In this document: positions 25,744-33,868 of the stretch, in pieces
Position numbering within the stretch: the stretch's first letter is position 1
Layout of the letters: each line of letters begins with the position of its first letter
Assembly: GCA_900770025.1 (NCBI GenBank)
Contig: CAAGIW010000057.1
Span: forward strand, 1 to 56,880
Origin: an uncultured Prevotella sp.
GTDB lineage: Bacteria > Bacteroidota > Bacteroidia > Bacteroidales > Bacteroidaceae
Direction: 5' to 3'
Length of the DNA: 56,880 nt
Notes under the pieces: model-generated
Seen by the model: only the letters and a program-made list of their open reading frames with translations
Databases searched by the model: none
Told to the model about the DNA's origin: nothing
Position numbers and translations under genes: made by a program

Positions 25744-25748
25744 CTTTG
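25741..25748 (+). promoter_or_regulatory. Candidate -7 box for the inositol monophosphatase-family gene
   Basis: TAACTTTG overlaps the stop codon of the M64 peptidase gene and would start a transcript near 25755, giving a ~45-nt leader to the ATG at 25800. No strong -33 TTTG is seen. It argues against the in-frame ATG at 25746. Confidence 0.45.
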
Positions 25749-25799
25749 CATCGTTTCAATCACACATTATTGTATAAGCCCGTGGATGAGCAAGACAAC

Positions 25800-26618
25800 A
25801 TGGAAAAGAGTTTACAGCAGTTGCTCCGCGAAGTAGAGCAGGTGGCCTTGCAGGCCGGTGCATTCCTGCGCCAAGAGCAGGAGGGGTTTTCTATCGACCG
25901 AGTGGAAGAGAAACACGCCCACGACTACGTGTCGGATGTAGATAAGAACACAGAGCAGATTGTAGTGGCAGCCTTGAAGCGCATACTCCCCGAGGCAGGC
26001 TTCGTGACGGAGGAGGGTGTGGCCTCCTTTCAGGGCGAAGAGCGCTACTGGGTGGTCGATCCCTTGGACGGCACCACCAACTTCATCCACGGCCATGCCC
26101 CCTTTGCCGTGAGCATCGCCCTATGCAGAAATCTGGAGATAGAGTTGGGCGTGGTGTATGATGCCCGTGCCAATGAGCTCTTCTCGGCCTATGCCGGCGG
26201 AGGAGCCACCCTCAACGGCAAGCCCATTCACGTGAGCAGCAACCCCATCCAGCGGGCACTGTTGGGCATAGAACTGCCCTATGCAGCCGACTGCTATTCG
26301 CCTTTCGGCATGGCCCTGCTCAAGCAGTTGTACGGCTATGCCGGAGGCATCCGCATGAACGGATCGGCCGCAGTGGCGCTGTGCCACGTGGCCGCAGGGC
26401 GGCTTGACGGTTGGTTAGAGAAATACATCGGCCGATACGACTACATGGCAGGTGCCATCATCGTGGAAGAGGCCGGAGGCACAGTGACCAACTTTGCCGG
26501 CAGCACCGCCTACACCACCGGCGACAACATCGTGGCCACCAACGGCATCATCCAGCAAGAGTTGCTGGAACAAATCAAGCAGACCGGCGTGGCACTGCCC
26601 AACGTGAAGAAGAAATAG
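25800..26618 (+). CDS. Inositol monophosphatase-family phosphatase
   Basis: This 272-residue enzyme has the lithium-sensitive, Mg-dependent phosphatase motifs: TEEGVASF (Glu ligand), WVVDPLDGTTNFIHG (Asp ligands and the DGT core), GSAAVALCHVAAGRLDGW, and YDYMAGAIIVEEAGG, where WD of the usual WDxAAG motif reads YD. Members hydrolyse inositol phosphates, 3'-phosphoadenosine phosphates or fructose-1,6-bisphosphate; the exact substrate is open. There is no signal peptide, so it is cytoplasmic. The start at 25800 is chosen over 25746 because the earlier codon overlaps a predicted promoter. It is the last gene before a 1-kb stretch of repeats. Confidence 0.9.
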   Translation: MEKSLQQLLREVEQVALQAGAFLRQEQEGFSIDRVEEKHAHDYVSDVDKNTEQIVVAALKRILPEAGFVTEEGVASFQGEERYWVVDPLDGTTNFIHGHAPFAVSIALCRNLEIELGVVYDARANELFSAYAGGGATLNGKPIHVSSNPIQRALLGIELPYAADCYSPFGMALLKQLYGYAGGIRMNGSAAVALCHVAAGRLDGWLEKYIGRYDYMAGAIIVEEAGGTVTNFAGSTAYTTGDNIVATNGIIQQELLEQIKQTGVALPNVKKK

Positions 26619-26682
26619 AGCGGAGGGAGGAGAGACGTTTTTTTGCAAACGCTTGTTAAAAATCAAAGAAAATTGGGGCTGG

Positions 26683-27302
26683 ATTGTTAAAATGAATATT
26701 TATACATTTTCGATCTGAGCCACTTTTTTCAATGCTGTGGGCACTTATGAGGGCAGCATCAAAATAAGGCCGTAGAACGAAAGTTTTATATAACATATTG
26801 ATACACAATGGTTTGCAAATGCAAATAAAGTCTTTTTGCCTCCAAAAGGGCCACATCCGACCTCCAAAAGAGCCTCTCACGACCTCCCCAAAGGGGAGGA
26901 GAAGAGCCTGTCCTGCGATTCGATTATATTGTAAGTATCTGATAATAAGTGGACAATGCGCTTTCTGAAACTTTAATGAAAGCTAATTGCCTTCCAAAAC
27001 GGTGCATTTTGCATTCCAAAAGTGGCAGTTTTGCATTCCAAAATGGTGCGTTTTGCATTCCAAAATGGTGCGTTTTGCAATCCCATTTGCGGCAAATTGG
27101 GGCTCAGAATTCCACCAAGCGAATGATGATTTTTCGTGTTCTATATGGAATAAATGGTGTTCAAAACGTCCGTTTGCCGCCCTCTGTATCAAAAAAGTCC
27201 CCTCTTAAACTGCATAAACATACAGAAATAGCGTATAATTATGCAAAAATAGGCTCAAAAAGGCCTAATTTTCGGAACTTTAAATGTTAATTTTTTAGCC
27301 TG
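26683..27302 (+). repeat. ~620-bp dispersed non-coding repeat, copy A
   Basis: The segment matches, in inverted orientation, 46911-47574. Shared blocks in order are: ATTGTTAAAATGAATATTTA and CGATCTGAGCCACTTTTT at the left; CCTCCCCAAAGGGGAGG, a palindrome, near 26883; CGATTATATTGTAAGTATC; four 22-bp hairpin units; GAATTCCACCAAGCGAATG; AAGTCCCCTCTTAAACTGC; CATAAACATACAGAAATAG; TATAATTATGCAAAAA; and TGTTAATTTTTT at the right. Regions between the blocks have diverged or been replaced. No ORF has family resemblance. TGCATAA...TTATGCA encloses a 35-bp sub-palindrome. No transposase is linked. Confidence 0.85.
26996..27083 (+). repeat. 22-bp hairpin-unit array, copy 3 (4 units)
   Basis: Units at 26996, 27018, 27040 and 27062 have cores CGGTGCA, GTGGCAG, TGGTGCG, TGGTGCG. 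The array is nested in the dispersed repeat at 26683-27302. The core order matches copy 4 (47129-47238, minus strand), which has one extra unit. Confidence 0.9.
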
Positions 27303-27427
27303 AATTTAACAAGCATTTACATTTAGTCCAGATCAGGCAACTATTCAGTTCACCACTGGGGCCTTTCCCTAAGCAAAAAGGTAAATAACAGATACATGTT
27401 ATATAGAAGCGAATATAGCAAGCAGTA
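27303..27427. other. Intergenic stretch without recognised feature
   Basis: Nothing supported was found between the dispersed repeat and the REP-like element. The sequence is A+T-rich and lacks ORFs with coding character. Confidence 0.4.
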
Positions 27428-27527
27428 CGCGCTGAAAGCGCAGAAGTACACAGCCCAAGGCAGAGCGTAGCGGCGCCTTGGGTATAATATTCCCATTGTT
27501 CATCTATACTTTTGCGCTTACAGCGCG
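27428..27527. repeat. REP-like palindromic element
   Basis: The 100-bp element is bounded by 15-bp inverted repeats, CGCGCTGAAAGCGCA (27428-27442) and TGCGCTTACAGCGCG (27513-27527), matching at 14 of 15 positions. Inside, CCCAAGGC (27454-27461) pairs with GCCTTGGG (27475-27482). This resembles bacterial REP/MITE-type intergenic elements. No associated transposase is in the window, and only one copy was noticed. Confidence 0.65.
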
Positions 27528-27613
27528 GGATAATCAAGAAAACAGGAAGCCATTCACTCGTAAAAAAACTTTCGATGAATAGTTACAAATGGGCGGATGC
27601 GAAGGATAAAGGG

Positions 27614-27648
27614 CAAAAAAAATACTGCCCGAACTTGCCGGGCAGTAT
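27614..27648 (-). terminator. Intrinsic terminator of the lipoprotein pair
   Basis: On the minus strand ATACTGCCCG pairs with CGGGCAGTAT (27639-27648 with 27622-27631) around a 7-nt loop, followed by a run of eight or nine T (plus-strand A, 27614-27622). It lies 21 bp after the stop codon of the second lipoprotein gene. Confidence 0.85.
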
Positions 27649-27669
27649 CTTGTATGGTATTGTTTGTCG

Positions 27670-28281
27670 TTACTCTATCTTTCCGTTCACGATGGAGGCA
27701 GCTTGCATATAGTATTCGTTAACCATATCAAATTTGTCGAGCAGTTCGCCTACTTCGGATTCGTCTATACCAAAATTCAACGTGTATTGATTCAAATAAG
27801 GAATCCCTTTAGAACTTACGATATGCGGTAACACCACCGGTTCATACAGGGTTATACCCTTGTCTTTGTCCATTTGCTCCAACTTAGACCTGTCGATTTT
27901 GAGTACTGCCGACGCATTATAGTTCATCCCCTTCTTCACGTTTGGAATGACTACGCTACGCAACATATACACGTTCTTGTCCACACTGGCCAAGAGAGGG
28001 ACATGCGAAGTAATTGCCTCGTTGTTCCAGTCGTCAGTACCGTTGTCGGGCAAGGTGTACGATATGGTCTTGTTGCTCACGGGGTCCAGCGCCGAAAACT
28101 CTACTGTGCCAACTTTAAAGTTGTCGCGAGCGATAACAGCAACATAATACACGGTGTATGTCTCCTCCTCATCGGTCTGAGAACCAGGGTCTGATTCATC
28201 GTCGCTGCCACAACTCACGAACGAGAGCGACGATACTGCCACAAAAAGAAAGGCGATAAAAAGTCTGAAAAACCTGTCCAT
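27670..28281 (-). CDS. Lipoprotein of unknown function (paralogue of the next)
   Basis: This 203-residue protein starts MDRFFRLFIAFLFVAVSSLSFVSC, a lipoprotein signal with FVSC lipobox, followed by an acidic GSDDESD stretch that suggests surface export. The mature part contains YTVYYVAVIARDNFKVGTVEF and ALDPVSNKTISYTLPDNGTDDWNN, which align with YTLYCAAMFPQDLLKIGTVDF and ATNPETGKEEGFTMPDSYGNDYNN in the neighbouring gene, so the two are tandem paralogues. The start at 28281 is preferred over 28308, where the ORF would overlap the upstream stop and lengthen the signal peptide. No known domain is recognised. Lower G+C than the housekeeping genes. Confidence 0.82.
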   Translation of the reverse strand: MDRFFRLFIAFLFVAVSSLSFVSCGSDDESDPGSQTDEEETYTVYYVAVIARDNFKVGTVEFSALDPVSNKTISYTLPDNGTDDWNNEAITSHVPLLASVDKNVYMLRSVVIPNVKKGMNYNASAVLKIDRSKLEQMDKDKGITLYEPVVLPHIVSSKGIPYLNQYTLNFGIDESEVGELLDKFDMVNEYYMQAASIVNGKIE

Positions 28282-28304
28282 TCTACTTACTGTTAACCGA
28301 TAGA

Positions 28305-28934
28305 TCATTCTATTACTCCATTCTTTGAAACCACCCCTTCAATTCTTTCCTTGAAATAGTCGTATTTCTCCACAACGCCGGCAATGGTCATTGATAACGA
28401 CGAAGAAGCACTGTTCATGTCAAATGAGGTGAAACTGCCCTTTGACATGGAAAGAACTATGGGGTAGAGTGAGATGGTACCACAGTTCAGGATTTCGTTC
28501 TGATTGGGCATTGCGGCAATCGTTTCCTTTTCATGCAATTTGAAAACGGCTTTCATGGAGTAGCTCTGACCTTTCTTTCCCTGGCTCACGATGTAACGTA
28601 CAAAGTATTGTTCGGGCTTTGCTGTCGCACTGAGCATTTTCAAGTAGTTGTTTACTGGAGAGAATGCGGGGTTGTTATAGTCGTTGCCATAACTGTCGGG
28701 CATAGTGAAACCCTCTTCTTTTCCTGTTTCGGGATTAGTAGCAACAAAATCCACGGTGCCAATTTTGAGAAGATCCTGAGGAAACATCGCGGCACAATAC
28801 AGTGTGTACTTCTCTTCCTGAGGTTCTCCGCCACCAGCCTGACCATCATCGCCGTCGCTGCCACAGCTTACAAAAGAGAAACCGATTGTTGACATTACGA
28901 GGAATGCAACAAAAAGACTAAAAAATTTGTTCAT
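28305..28934 (-). CDS. Lipoprotein of unknown function (first of tandem pair)
   Basis: This 209-residue lipoprotein has signal MNKFFSLFVAFLVMSTIGFSFVSC and a Gly/Asp/Glu-rich linker (GSDGDDGQAGGGEPQEE) before a beta-rich domain. It shares its domain layout and several motifs with the downstream gene, which starts 23 bp later, and has clearly diverged from it. Both presumably share the promoter at 28964-28997 and the terminator at 27614-27648, making a two-gene operon. The family is not recognised; a surface or periplasmic location is inferred from the lipobox and acidic linker. Confidence 0.82.
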   Translation of the reverse strand: MNKFFSLFVAFLVMSTIGFSFVSCGSDGDDGQAGGGEPQEEKYTLYCAAMFPQDLLKIGTVDFVATNPETGKEEGFTMPDSYGNDYNNPAFSPVNNYLKMLSATAKPEQYFVRYIVSQGKKGQSYSMKAVFKLHEKETIAAMPNQNEILNCGTISLYPIVLSMSKGSFTSFDMNSASSSLSMTIAGVVEKYDYFKERIEGVVSKNGVIE

Positions 28935-28963
28935 AATAGATTATTTGGTTTATAATTTCGCCG

Positions 28964-28997
28964 CAAAGGTATTCATTATCAATGAGAAATTACACAA
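28964..28997 (-). promoter_or_regulatory. Promoter of the lipoprotein pair
   Basis: The minus strand carries TACCTTTG (plus-strand CAAAGGTA, 28964-28971), with TTG (plus-strand CAA, 28995-28997) 23 bp upstream, slightly wider than usual. Confidence 0.55.
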
Positions 28998-29051
28998 TTA
29001 CCTCCCCATGTTTAACTTTTTTTAAGGAGATACGAGAGGGAGAAACGGCCC

Positions 29052-30551
29052 CTACTGCTTGCAGAATTTCTTCTTCAAGAGCGACTTGAGGTCTATTCTT
29101 TTGTCTAATTGTTTGTAGCAATAGACGGTGGTGCAGAGCGAAAGGGAAATCATCAGGGCATACGACAGCCACTCGTTGCGCAGCATTGAGCAGAGGAAAC
29201 ACGCCACCACGGCCGTGGAGAGGATGGAAAAGAGCGCCCAGAACTTGCGGAGGAACGTGAAGCCATAGCGCCGGTGGGAGAAATACATGCTCACCATCAG
29301 GTCGATCAGTCCGGAGAAAAGGATGGCATAACCCAAGCCGTCGAGCCCCCACAGGCGGTAGGCCACCATATAGAACAGCACCATCTTGACATTGCAGAAC
29401 ACGCCATCCAACCAGAAGTAATAGTTCTTGTCGCCCTTGGCCACGGCGATATAGTCGATGGAAAAGCACACCGACCTGAAGATAACGGCCAGCGACATGT
29501 AGCGCATCAGCATCTGTGCCTGCATAAATTCTGAGGTGAGGAGCAGGGTGATGAGCGCAGGTATCACCGTGATAAGCCACGCAGCCACGGGAGCAATAAT
29601 GAGCAGCACCACCTCGGTCTGCTGGTTCACTAATCGGCACACAGCCACATTCCCCTCGGAAACGGCCGCCGCCAACTTGGGATAATAGTCTGTGGCCATG
29701 GCCGAGAACACCAGCATACAGCACTGCATCACGATGAGATTGGCGGCATGATAGAAGCCCACGTCTTGCAACGAGCCTGTGGTGCTGATGAACGAGGCAA
29801 TGCCATAGTTGGCCACGGTGCCGAAGATGCCGGCAAGCATCATCACCATGCCCAACAAGATAATCTCCTTGCCGCGCACCAGCGTCTGCTTCAGCGACAC
29901 ATGAGGCAGAGAAAGGGTGTGCAACTCTGTTTTTGATACAAACCATTTCAGCGAGATGAAGGAGATGAGCGAGGTGAGTATCATGCCCGGCACGATGCCC
30001 TGGATGCCCATCATATAATAAAGAGGCACGCAAACCAGCAGCGACGTGAGGCCCAGGATGAGCGAAGAAGAGGCCAGCATCTTGAACTTGCGTATGCCCT
30101 GCAGCAGGGCGTACTCTCCACTGGAAAGCACATTGAAGAACACCACCGGTGCCAGACAAAGGAAGAACATGCCATACCGGCTGTCGTCCACCGAGAAACG
30201 GGTGATCAGAGGCGACAGCACCACCATCAGCACCGCTCCCGCCAAGGCAGAGATCATGAGCAGGGTGCGCAACACTTTGGTTATCTGTGCCAACACGGCC
30301 CTATCCTCTTCCGAATTGGCCTGCGACACTTCCTTGACCACCGACATATTGACACCCAAGGTAACAATCTGCTGGATGCAGCCCACGGCATTGGTGAGAA
30401 GAGACGAAAGACCGATGCCGGCACTGCCAAGCAACAACGCCACCAACTTGCCCTTGACCATATTGATGAGGGTAAGGATGAACTGCGTGCCGCCGAAGAC
30501 AGCAGTGCTGTGCAGGATGTTTCTATAAGACTGGACTCTTTTCTTGTTCAT
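29052..30551 (-). CDS. Polysaccharide flippase (O-antigen translocase, MOP superfamily)
   Basis: This 499-residue integral membrane protein has about 12-14 hydrophobic segments and belongs to the Wzx-like flippases that move lipid-linked glycan units across the inner membrane. Typical starting features are SYRNILHSTAVFGGTQFILTLIN in segments and LLGSAGIGLSSLLTNAVGCIQQI. The ATG at 30551 is preferred over the further upstream frame start. It is the last gene of a minus-strand series (xth, dsbD, desulfidase-like, GT2 fusion, flippase) with gaps of 8-69 bp. With the preceding glycosyltransferase it suggests assembly of a surface glycan. The substrate is unknown. Confidence 0.9.
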   Translation of the reverse strand: MNKKRVQSYRNILHSTAVFGGTQFILTLINMVKGKLVALLLGSAGIGLSSLLTNAVGCIQQIVTLGVNMSVVKEVSQANSEEDRAVLAQITKVLRTLLMISALAGAVLMVVLSPLITRFSVDDSRYGMFFLCLAPVVFFNVLSSGEYALLQGIRKFKMLASSSLILGLTSLLVCVPLYYMMGIQGIVPGMILTSLISFISLKWFVSKTELHTLSLPHVSLKQTLVRGKEIILLGMVMMLAGIFGTVANYGIASFISTTGSLQDVGFYHAANLIVMQCCMLVFSAMATDYYPKLAAAVSEGNVAVCRLVNQQTEVVLLIIAPVAAWLITVIPALITLLLTSEFMQAQMLMRYMSLAVIFRSVCFSIDYIAVAKGDKNYYFWLDGVFCNVKMVLFYMVAYRLWGLDGLGYAILFSGLIDLMVSMYFSHRRYGFTFLRKFWALFSILSTAVVACFLCSMLRNEWLSYALMISLSLCTTVYCYKQLDKRIDLKSLLKKKFCKQ

Positions 30552-30587
30552 AATCATCACGCAGCCATCCGCAGAGGGCATGGGTGG

Positions 30588-32570
30588 TTAGAGTTTGATT
30601 TTTTCAGGCTGCTTGCCTCCAAGCCGTGCGGCAGCATAGGGGAAACCGCTGTCGAGCAGTCCGCCTCCCGCCAACACGAACACCTTTTCGGCGTGGGCAA
30701 TGGCATAAAAATCCACAAACGTTTTTTCATAATATTGATAGTCGTGCGCCGAGTCATTGTCTATATGGCTCACGGTGCCCGGAATAACAAACACGCCATC
30801 GGCATTCTGCACCCGCTGCAGGAAGGTGACGCTGTCTGAGCACACCAATATCCGGCGGTCGGGATAGGTTTGGCGCAGGCGCTGCAACTGCTTTTCGCAA
30901 TTCTGCAACAGGCGTTCGCGCTGTGCCTCGGACAGAGGCACACTGAAGTTCTGTTCGTTGAAGTCGCCTATCAGGTTCAAGAATCGGGCCGACACACTGA
31001 CATAAGGGCCACCTATCTGCGACAACACCTCGTTGATACGCCGCTGCAAGGCGGGCGCCGGCCTGAACAGTTCGGCAAAGGCTGCAGCAAAGTCGTGGTC
31101 GTAGCAGCACGCCGCATTGGTATATACATGGAGTTGCTTGGTGCTCTCCTTGACATACTGGTTGAGGAGTGCCTGCTGATAGCTGCGCTCCCAGTCGTTG
31201 TCCATCACCGTGTCTATCAGCAGCACCTCCGTGTTCTTGGTGCTGTAGGATATTTTTTCGTCGGCAATGGTCCAGTCATAGTGGGCGGGTTCCAAATAGT
31301 TCTGAAGTTCAAAAGGATGGGTGAAGCAGAGTTTGAAGTTCTTCTTGTACTTCTTGCACGCCATATATACGCTCACGGCCCCCCTCAATCGGTCGATCAA
31401 TCCGCCGTGCGACACGAAGCCTTGGCACATCACGATGGTTTCCAAACGTGTCACCTTATAGTCATCGGCCGGCGAATAGCGCACCATGACTTGCTTCTTC
31501 AGGCGTTTCTCTTCCCTGCTGTGCAGCACAAACCAGCGGTAAGACTGGGTGAACAGCCTGTGGCACAGTTTTTCAAGCATCCACAACGGGGCATACTTGG
31601 CGCTGAAGAGCAGCAGCATCAACTGGTGGTTGGGCAGGAGAAAGAACCTGCGCCGCTGCTTGGGCGACAGGCATTTGGGGTTGATCATCGCATAGATGGC
31701 GGCCAACTGCCGCAGGATGTGCGGTTCGGCATCCTGCAAGCGAGTATAATGTTTCATCAGGTCGGCCATGCCGCTACGCCAGTCGTAGAGCATCAGTCGG
31801 TGCACGGCAGCATACTCTTTGCTCTTTTTTCCGAAATACTGCTCTATCAAGCGGCACAGATGGGCATCGGCATCCAACCGTTCAAAGCTCCGCGGACTCA
31901 CTCCCGCAGTAATCTGTCTGCTGTGCTGCACATAATAATAATGTGCAGAAGCAAAAGCCACACGGGGGGCAGCTATGAGCAGTCGGCGCTCATCCACCTC
32001 ATCCTCGTTGACCCCTGTCTGCACATCACCTGCGGCAGCAGTTGCCTTCTGCCACAGACTCTTGCGATAGAGTCCGCCATTGCAGCCTATCTTCCAGAAG
32101 GGCATGGTGGCAATCACCAGGTCTTTGCCTTCATACACGCTGCCAGCATCGAAGTCGTTCTCGGGCAAAGAGCGCATCACCTTGCCCACCTTATCCACAA
32201 ACTGCATCATGGGATAAACCACATCAGCCCCCGTTTCCAAATGCCTTGCCCACATCAGCTGCAGATAGTCCTCGGCTATCTCGTCATCGGCATCCACACA
32301 AACCACGAAATCGGCATCCGCCATCTCCACCGCCTTGCAACGGGGAGCGCGGGCACTGCCACTGTTCTTGGGCATCTGAGCCATCACCACACGCGGGTCT
32401 TGCCAGGTCCACTGCGCCACCAAAGAGGCTGTATCGTCGGCAGAGGCATCATCCACAACCACCCACTGCCATGCCGCATAGGTCTGACTGCACATGCACT
32501 GATACAGCCTGGGCAGATGCTCTGCCGCATTGTAGGCGGGGGTCACGACAGTGATTTGCGGTTTGTTCAT
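30588..32570 (-). CDS. GT2 glycosyltransferase fused to a second glycosyltransferase-like domain
   Basis: This is a 660-residue protein. The N-terminal ~240 residues are a GT-A family 2 glycosyltransferase: ITVVTPAYNAAEHLPRL, VVVDDASADDT and VCVDADDEIAEDY (metal-binding DxD). After a helical linker, residues about 370-660 form a separate Rossmann-like domain with FVSHGGLIDRLRGAVSVYMACK, VSVSARFLNLIGDF, ILVCSDSVTFLQRV and GFPYAAARLGGK, resembling fucosyltransferase (NodZ/O-FucT-like) GT-B domains; this second assignment is inference. The gene lies 36 bp upstream of the flippase and 8 bp downstream of the desulfidase-like gene. A single protein adding two sugars is possible. Confidence 0.82.
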   Translation of the reverse strand: MNKPQITVVTPAYNAAEHLPRLYQCMCSQTYAAWQWVVVDDASADDTASLVAQWTWQDPRVVMAQMPKNSGSARAPRCKAVEMADADFVVCVDADDEIAEDYLQLMWARHLETGADVVYPMMQFVDKVGKVMRSLPENDFDAGSVYEGKDLVIATMPFWKIGCNGGLYRKSLWQKATAAAGDVQTGVNEDEVDERRLLIAAPRVAFASAHYYYVQHSRQITAGVSPRSFERLDADAHLCRLIEQYFGKKSKEYAAVHRLMLYDWRSGMADLMKHYTRLQDAEPHILRQLAAIYAMINPKCLSPKQRRRFFLLPNHQLMLLLFSAKYAPLWMLEKLCHRLFTQSYRWFVLHSREEKRLKKQVMVRYSPADDYKVTRLETIVMCQGFVSHGGLIDRLRGAVSVYMACKKYKKNFKLCFTHPFELQNYLEPAHYDWTIADEKISYSTKNTEVLLIDTVMDNDWERSYQQALLNQYVKESTKQLHVYTNAACCYDHDFAAAFAELFRPAPALQRRINEVLSQIGGPYVSVSARFLNLIGDFNEQNFSVPLSEAQRERLLQNCEKQLQRLRQTYPDRRILVCSDSVTFLQRVQNADGVFVIPGTVSHIDNDSAHDYQYYEKTFVDFYAIAHAEKVFVLAGGGLLDSGFPYAAARLGGKQPEKIKL

Positions 32571-32578
32571 GGATTCGG

Positions 32579-33856
32579 TTACTTGTTGGTCATTATGTTG
32601 AGCACCATATTGTCGGTGGTCTGCATGGCATCGGCGCCGATGGAGGTAAGGTTATGGATGCTCCTGTCCACGTCATCATCTATGATGCCCTCGGCACTCG
32701 TCACGCATTTGCCCTCCATAGACAGCAGGGCCGAGAGCACAGCGGTGGACACTCCGGAGGAAATTTTCAGCGCACAACTTGGCTTGGCGCCGTCGCATAT
32801 CATGCCAGTGAGGTTGGCTATCATGTTCTTCACCGCCCTGCACACGCGTTCATAGTCGCCTCCCATCAGGTAGGTGATGCCACAACTGCTGCCAATCGAG
32901 GCCACCACACAGCCGCAAAGGGCCGACAGTTTGCCCAAACTCTGCTTGATATAGATGGCGGTGAGATGGCTCAGAGCCAGTGCCCTGATCAGTTCTTCTT
33001 CGGTATTCTCGTTTTCCATGGCATACACAGCCACGGGGTTGGTGGCGCAGATGCCCTGATTGCCGCTGCCCGAATTGCTCATCACGGGAATAAGGGCTCC
33101 ACCCATACGTGCATCACAGGCCGAGGCTGTTTTGGCAATGATGTGCGAAAAGATGGACTTTCCGAAGATTCCCTGCCCCAATGGGCGGTCGATGGTCTTG
33201 CCCAGGTTGTGTCCGTAGTTGCCCTTGATGGCTTCGTCGGCGGCCTTCATGTTGTATTCCATCGTCTTCTTCACAAAGAGCAGTTCGCCGAGCGGTGCCT
33301 CCATGGCGAAGTCATACACCATCTTCATGTCTAACTGTATGTCGTCGCTCTCCTCAACTGCATGTTGCAGTTCGTTGCAGAGGAGCACCTTGCCGTCTTT
33401 CTCCACCTTGGTGATGTGGGTATGGCTGTGGGCTATCACCACCGTGGCCGTATGGTTTTCGGCCATGCAGGTTACCTCTACATACAGTTTTTCGGTGATG
33501 TCTTTCTTCAGATTGATGTCAATGGGATGATTCTTCAGATAGTCCTTGCCGGCCTGCAGGCCCTGCGGGTCTAAATCCTTGAGCACCTCTAACCCGTATT
33601 CAGACTTCCCTATCAGTGCTCCAAGCGCAATGGCGATGGGAAGCCCTATCATACCAGTGCCCGGTATGCCCACACCCATAGCGTTTTTCAACATATTGCC
33701 GCTGAGAGCCACCCTGATTTCTTCGGGAACACATCCCAATACTTCCGTGGCTTTGGCGGTACACAGTGCCACTGCCATAGGCTCCGTGCATCCGATGGCG
33801 GGCAGCACCTCCTTGTTCATCAGTGCTATGATGCGCTCACGTGTCGCTTGCTCCAT
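32579..33856 (-). CDS. L-cysteine desulfidase-like protein (UPF0597/YhaM-CyuA family)
   Basis: This 425-residue protein matches the UPF0597 family related to L-serine dehydratase alpha subunits and to the Fe-S L-cysteine desulfidase that makes pyruvate, ammonia and sulfide. Diagnostic stretches are EVLPAIGCTEPMAVALC near the N-terminus, GNMLKNAMGVGIPGTG, SNSGSGNQGICATNPVAVYA, and the Cys-containing segments ALCGCVVASIGSSCGITYLMGG and MICDGAKPSCALKISSG that probably ligate the cluster. There is no signal peptide. It lies 12 bp after dsbD and 8 bp before the GT2 fusion gene, yet has no obvious pathway link to either. Confidence 0.88.
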   Translation of the reverse strand: MEQATRERIIALMNKEVLPAIGCTEPMAVALCTAKATEVLGCVPEEIRVALSGNMLKNAMGVGIPGTGMIGLPIAIALGALIGKSEYGLEVLKDLDPQGLQAGKDYLKNHPIDINLKKDITEKLYVEVTCMAENHTATVVIAHSHTHITKVEKDGKVLLCNELQHAVEESDDIQLDMKMVYDFAMEAPLGELLFVKKTMEYNMKAADEAIKGNYGHNLGKTIDRPLGQGIFGKSIFSHIIAKTASACDARMGGALIPVMSNSGSGNQGICATNPVAVYAMENENTEEELIRALALSHLTAIYIKQSLGKLSALCGCVVASIGSSCGITYLMGGDYERVCRAVKNMIANLTGMICDGAKPSCALKISSGVSTAVLSALLSMEGKCVTSAEGIIDDDVDRSIHNLTSIGADAMQTTDNMVLNIMTNK

Positions 33857-33868
33857 ATCGCCGTTGCC

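Noticed and set aside
26949..27290. ORFs across the hairpin-unit arrays (also at 37-489 and 46922-47310)
   Set aside because: Their Cys/His/Phe-rich repeats (for example MQNGAFC) come from translating the 22-bp units in several frames on both strands; none is favoured.
30870..32855. 661-codon open frame on the plus strand
   Set aside because: It is antisense to the GT2 fusion and desulfidase-like genes, has no family motifs, is His/Gln-rich as expected of a shadow frame, and has no promoter.
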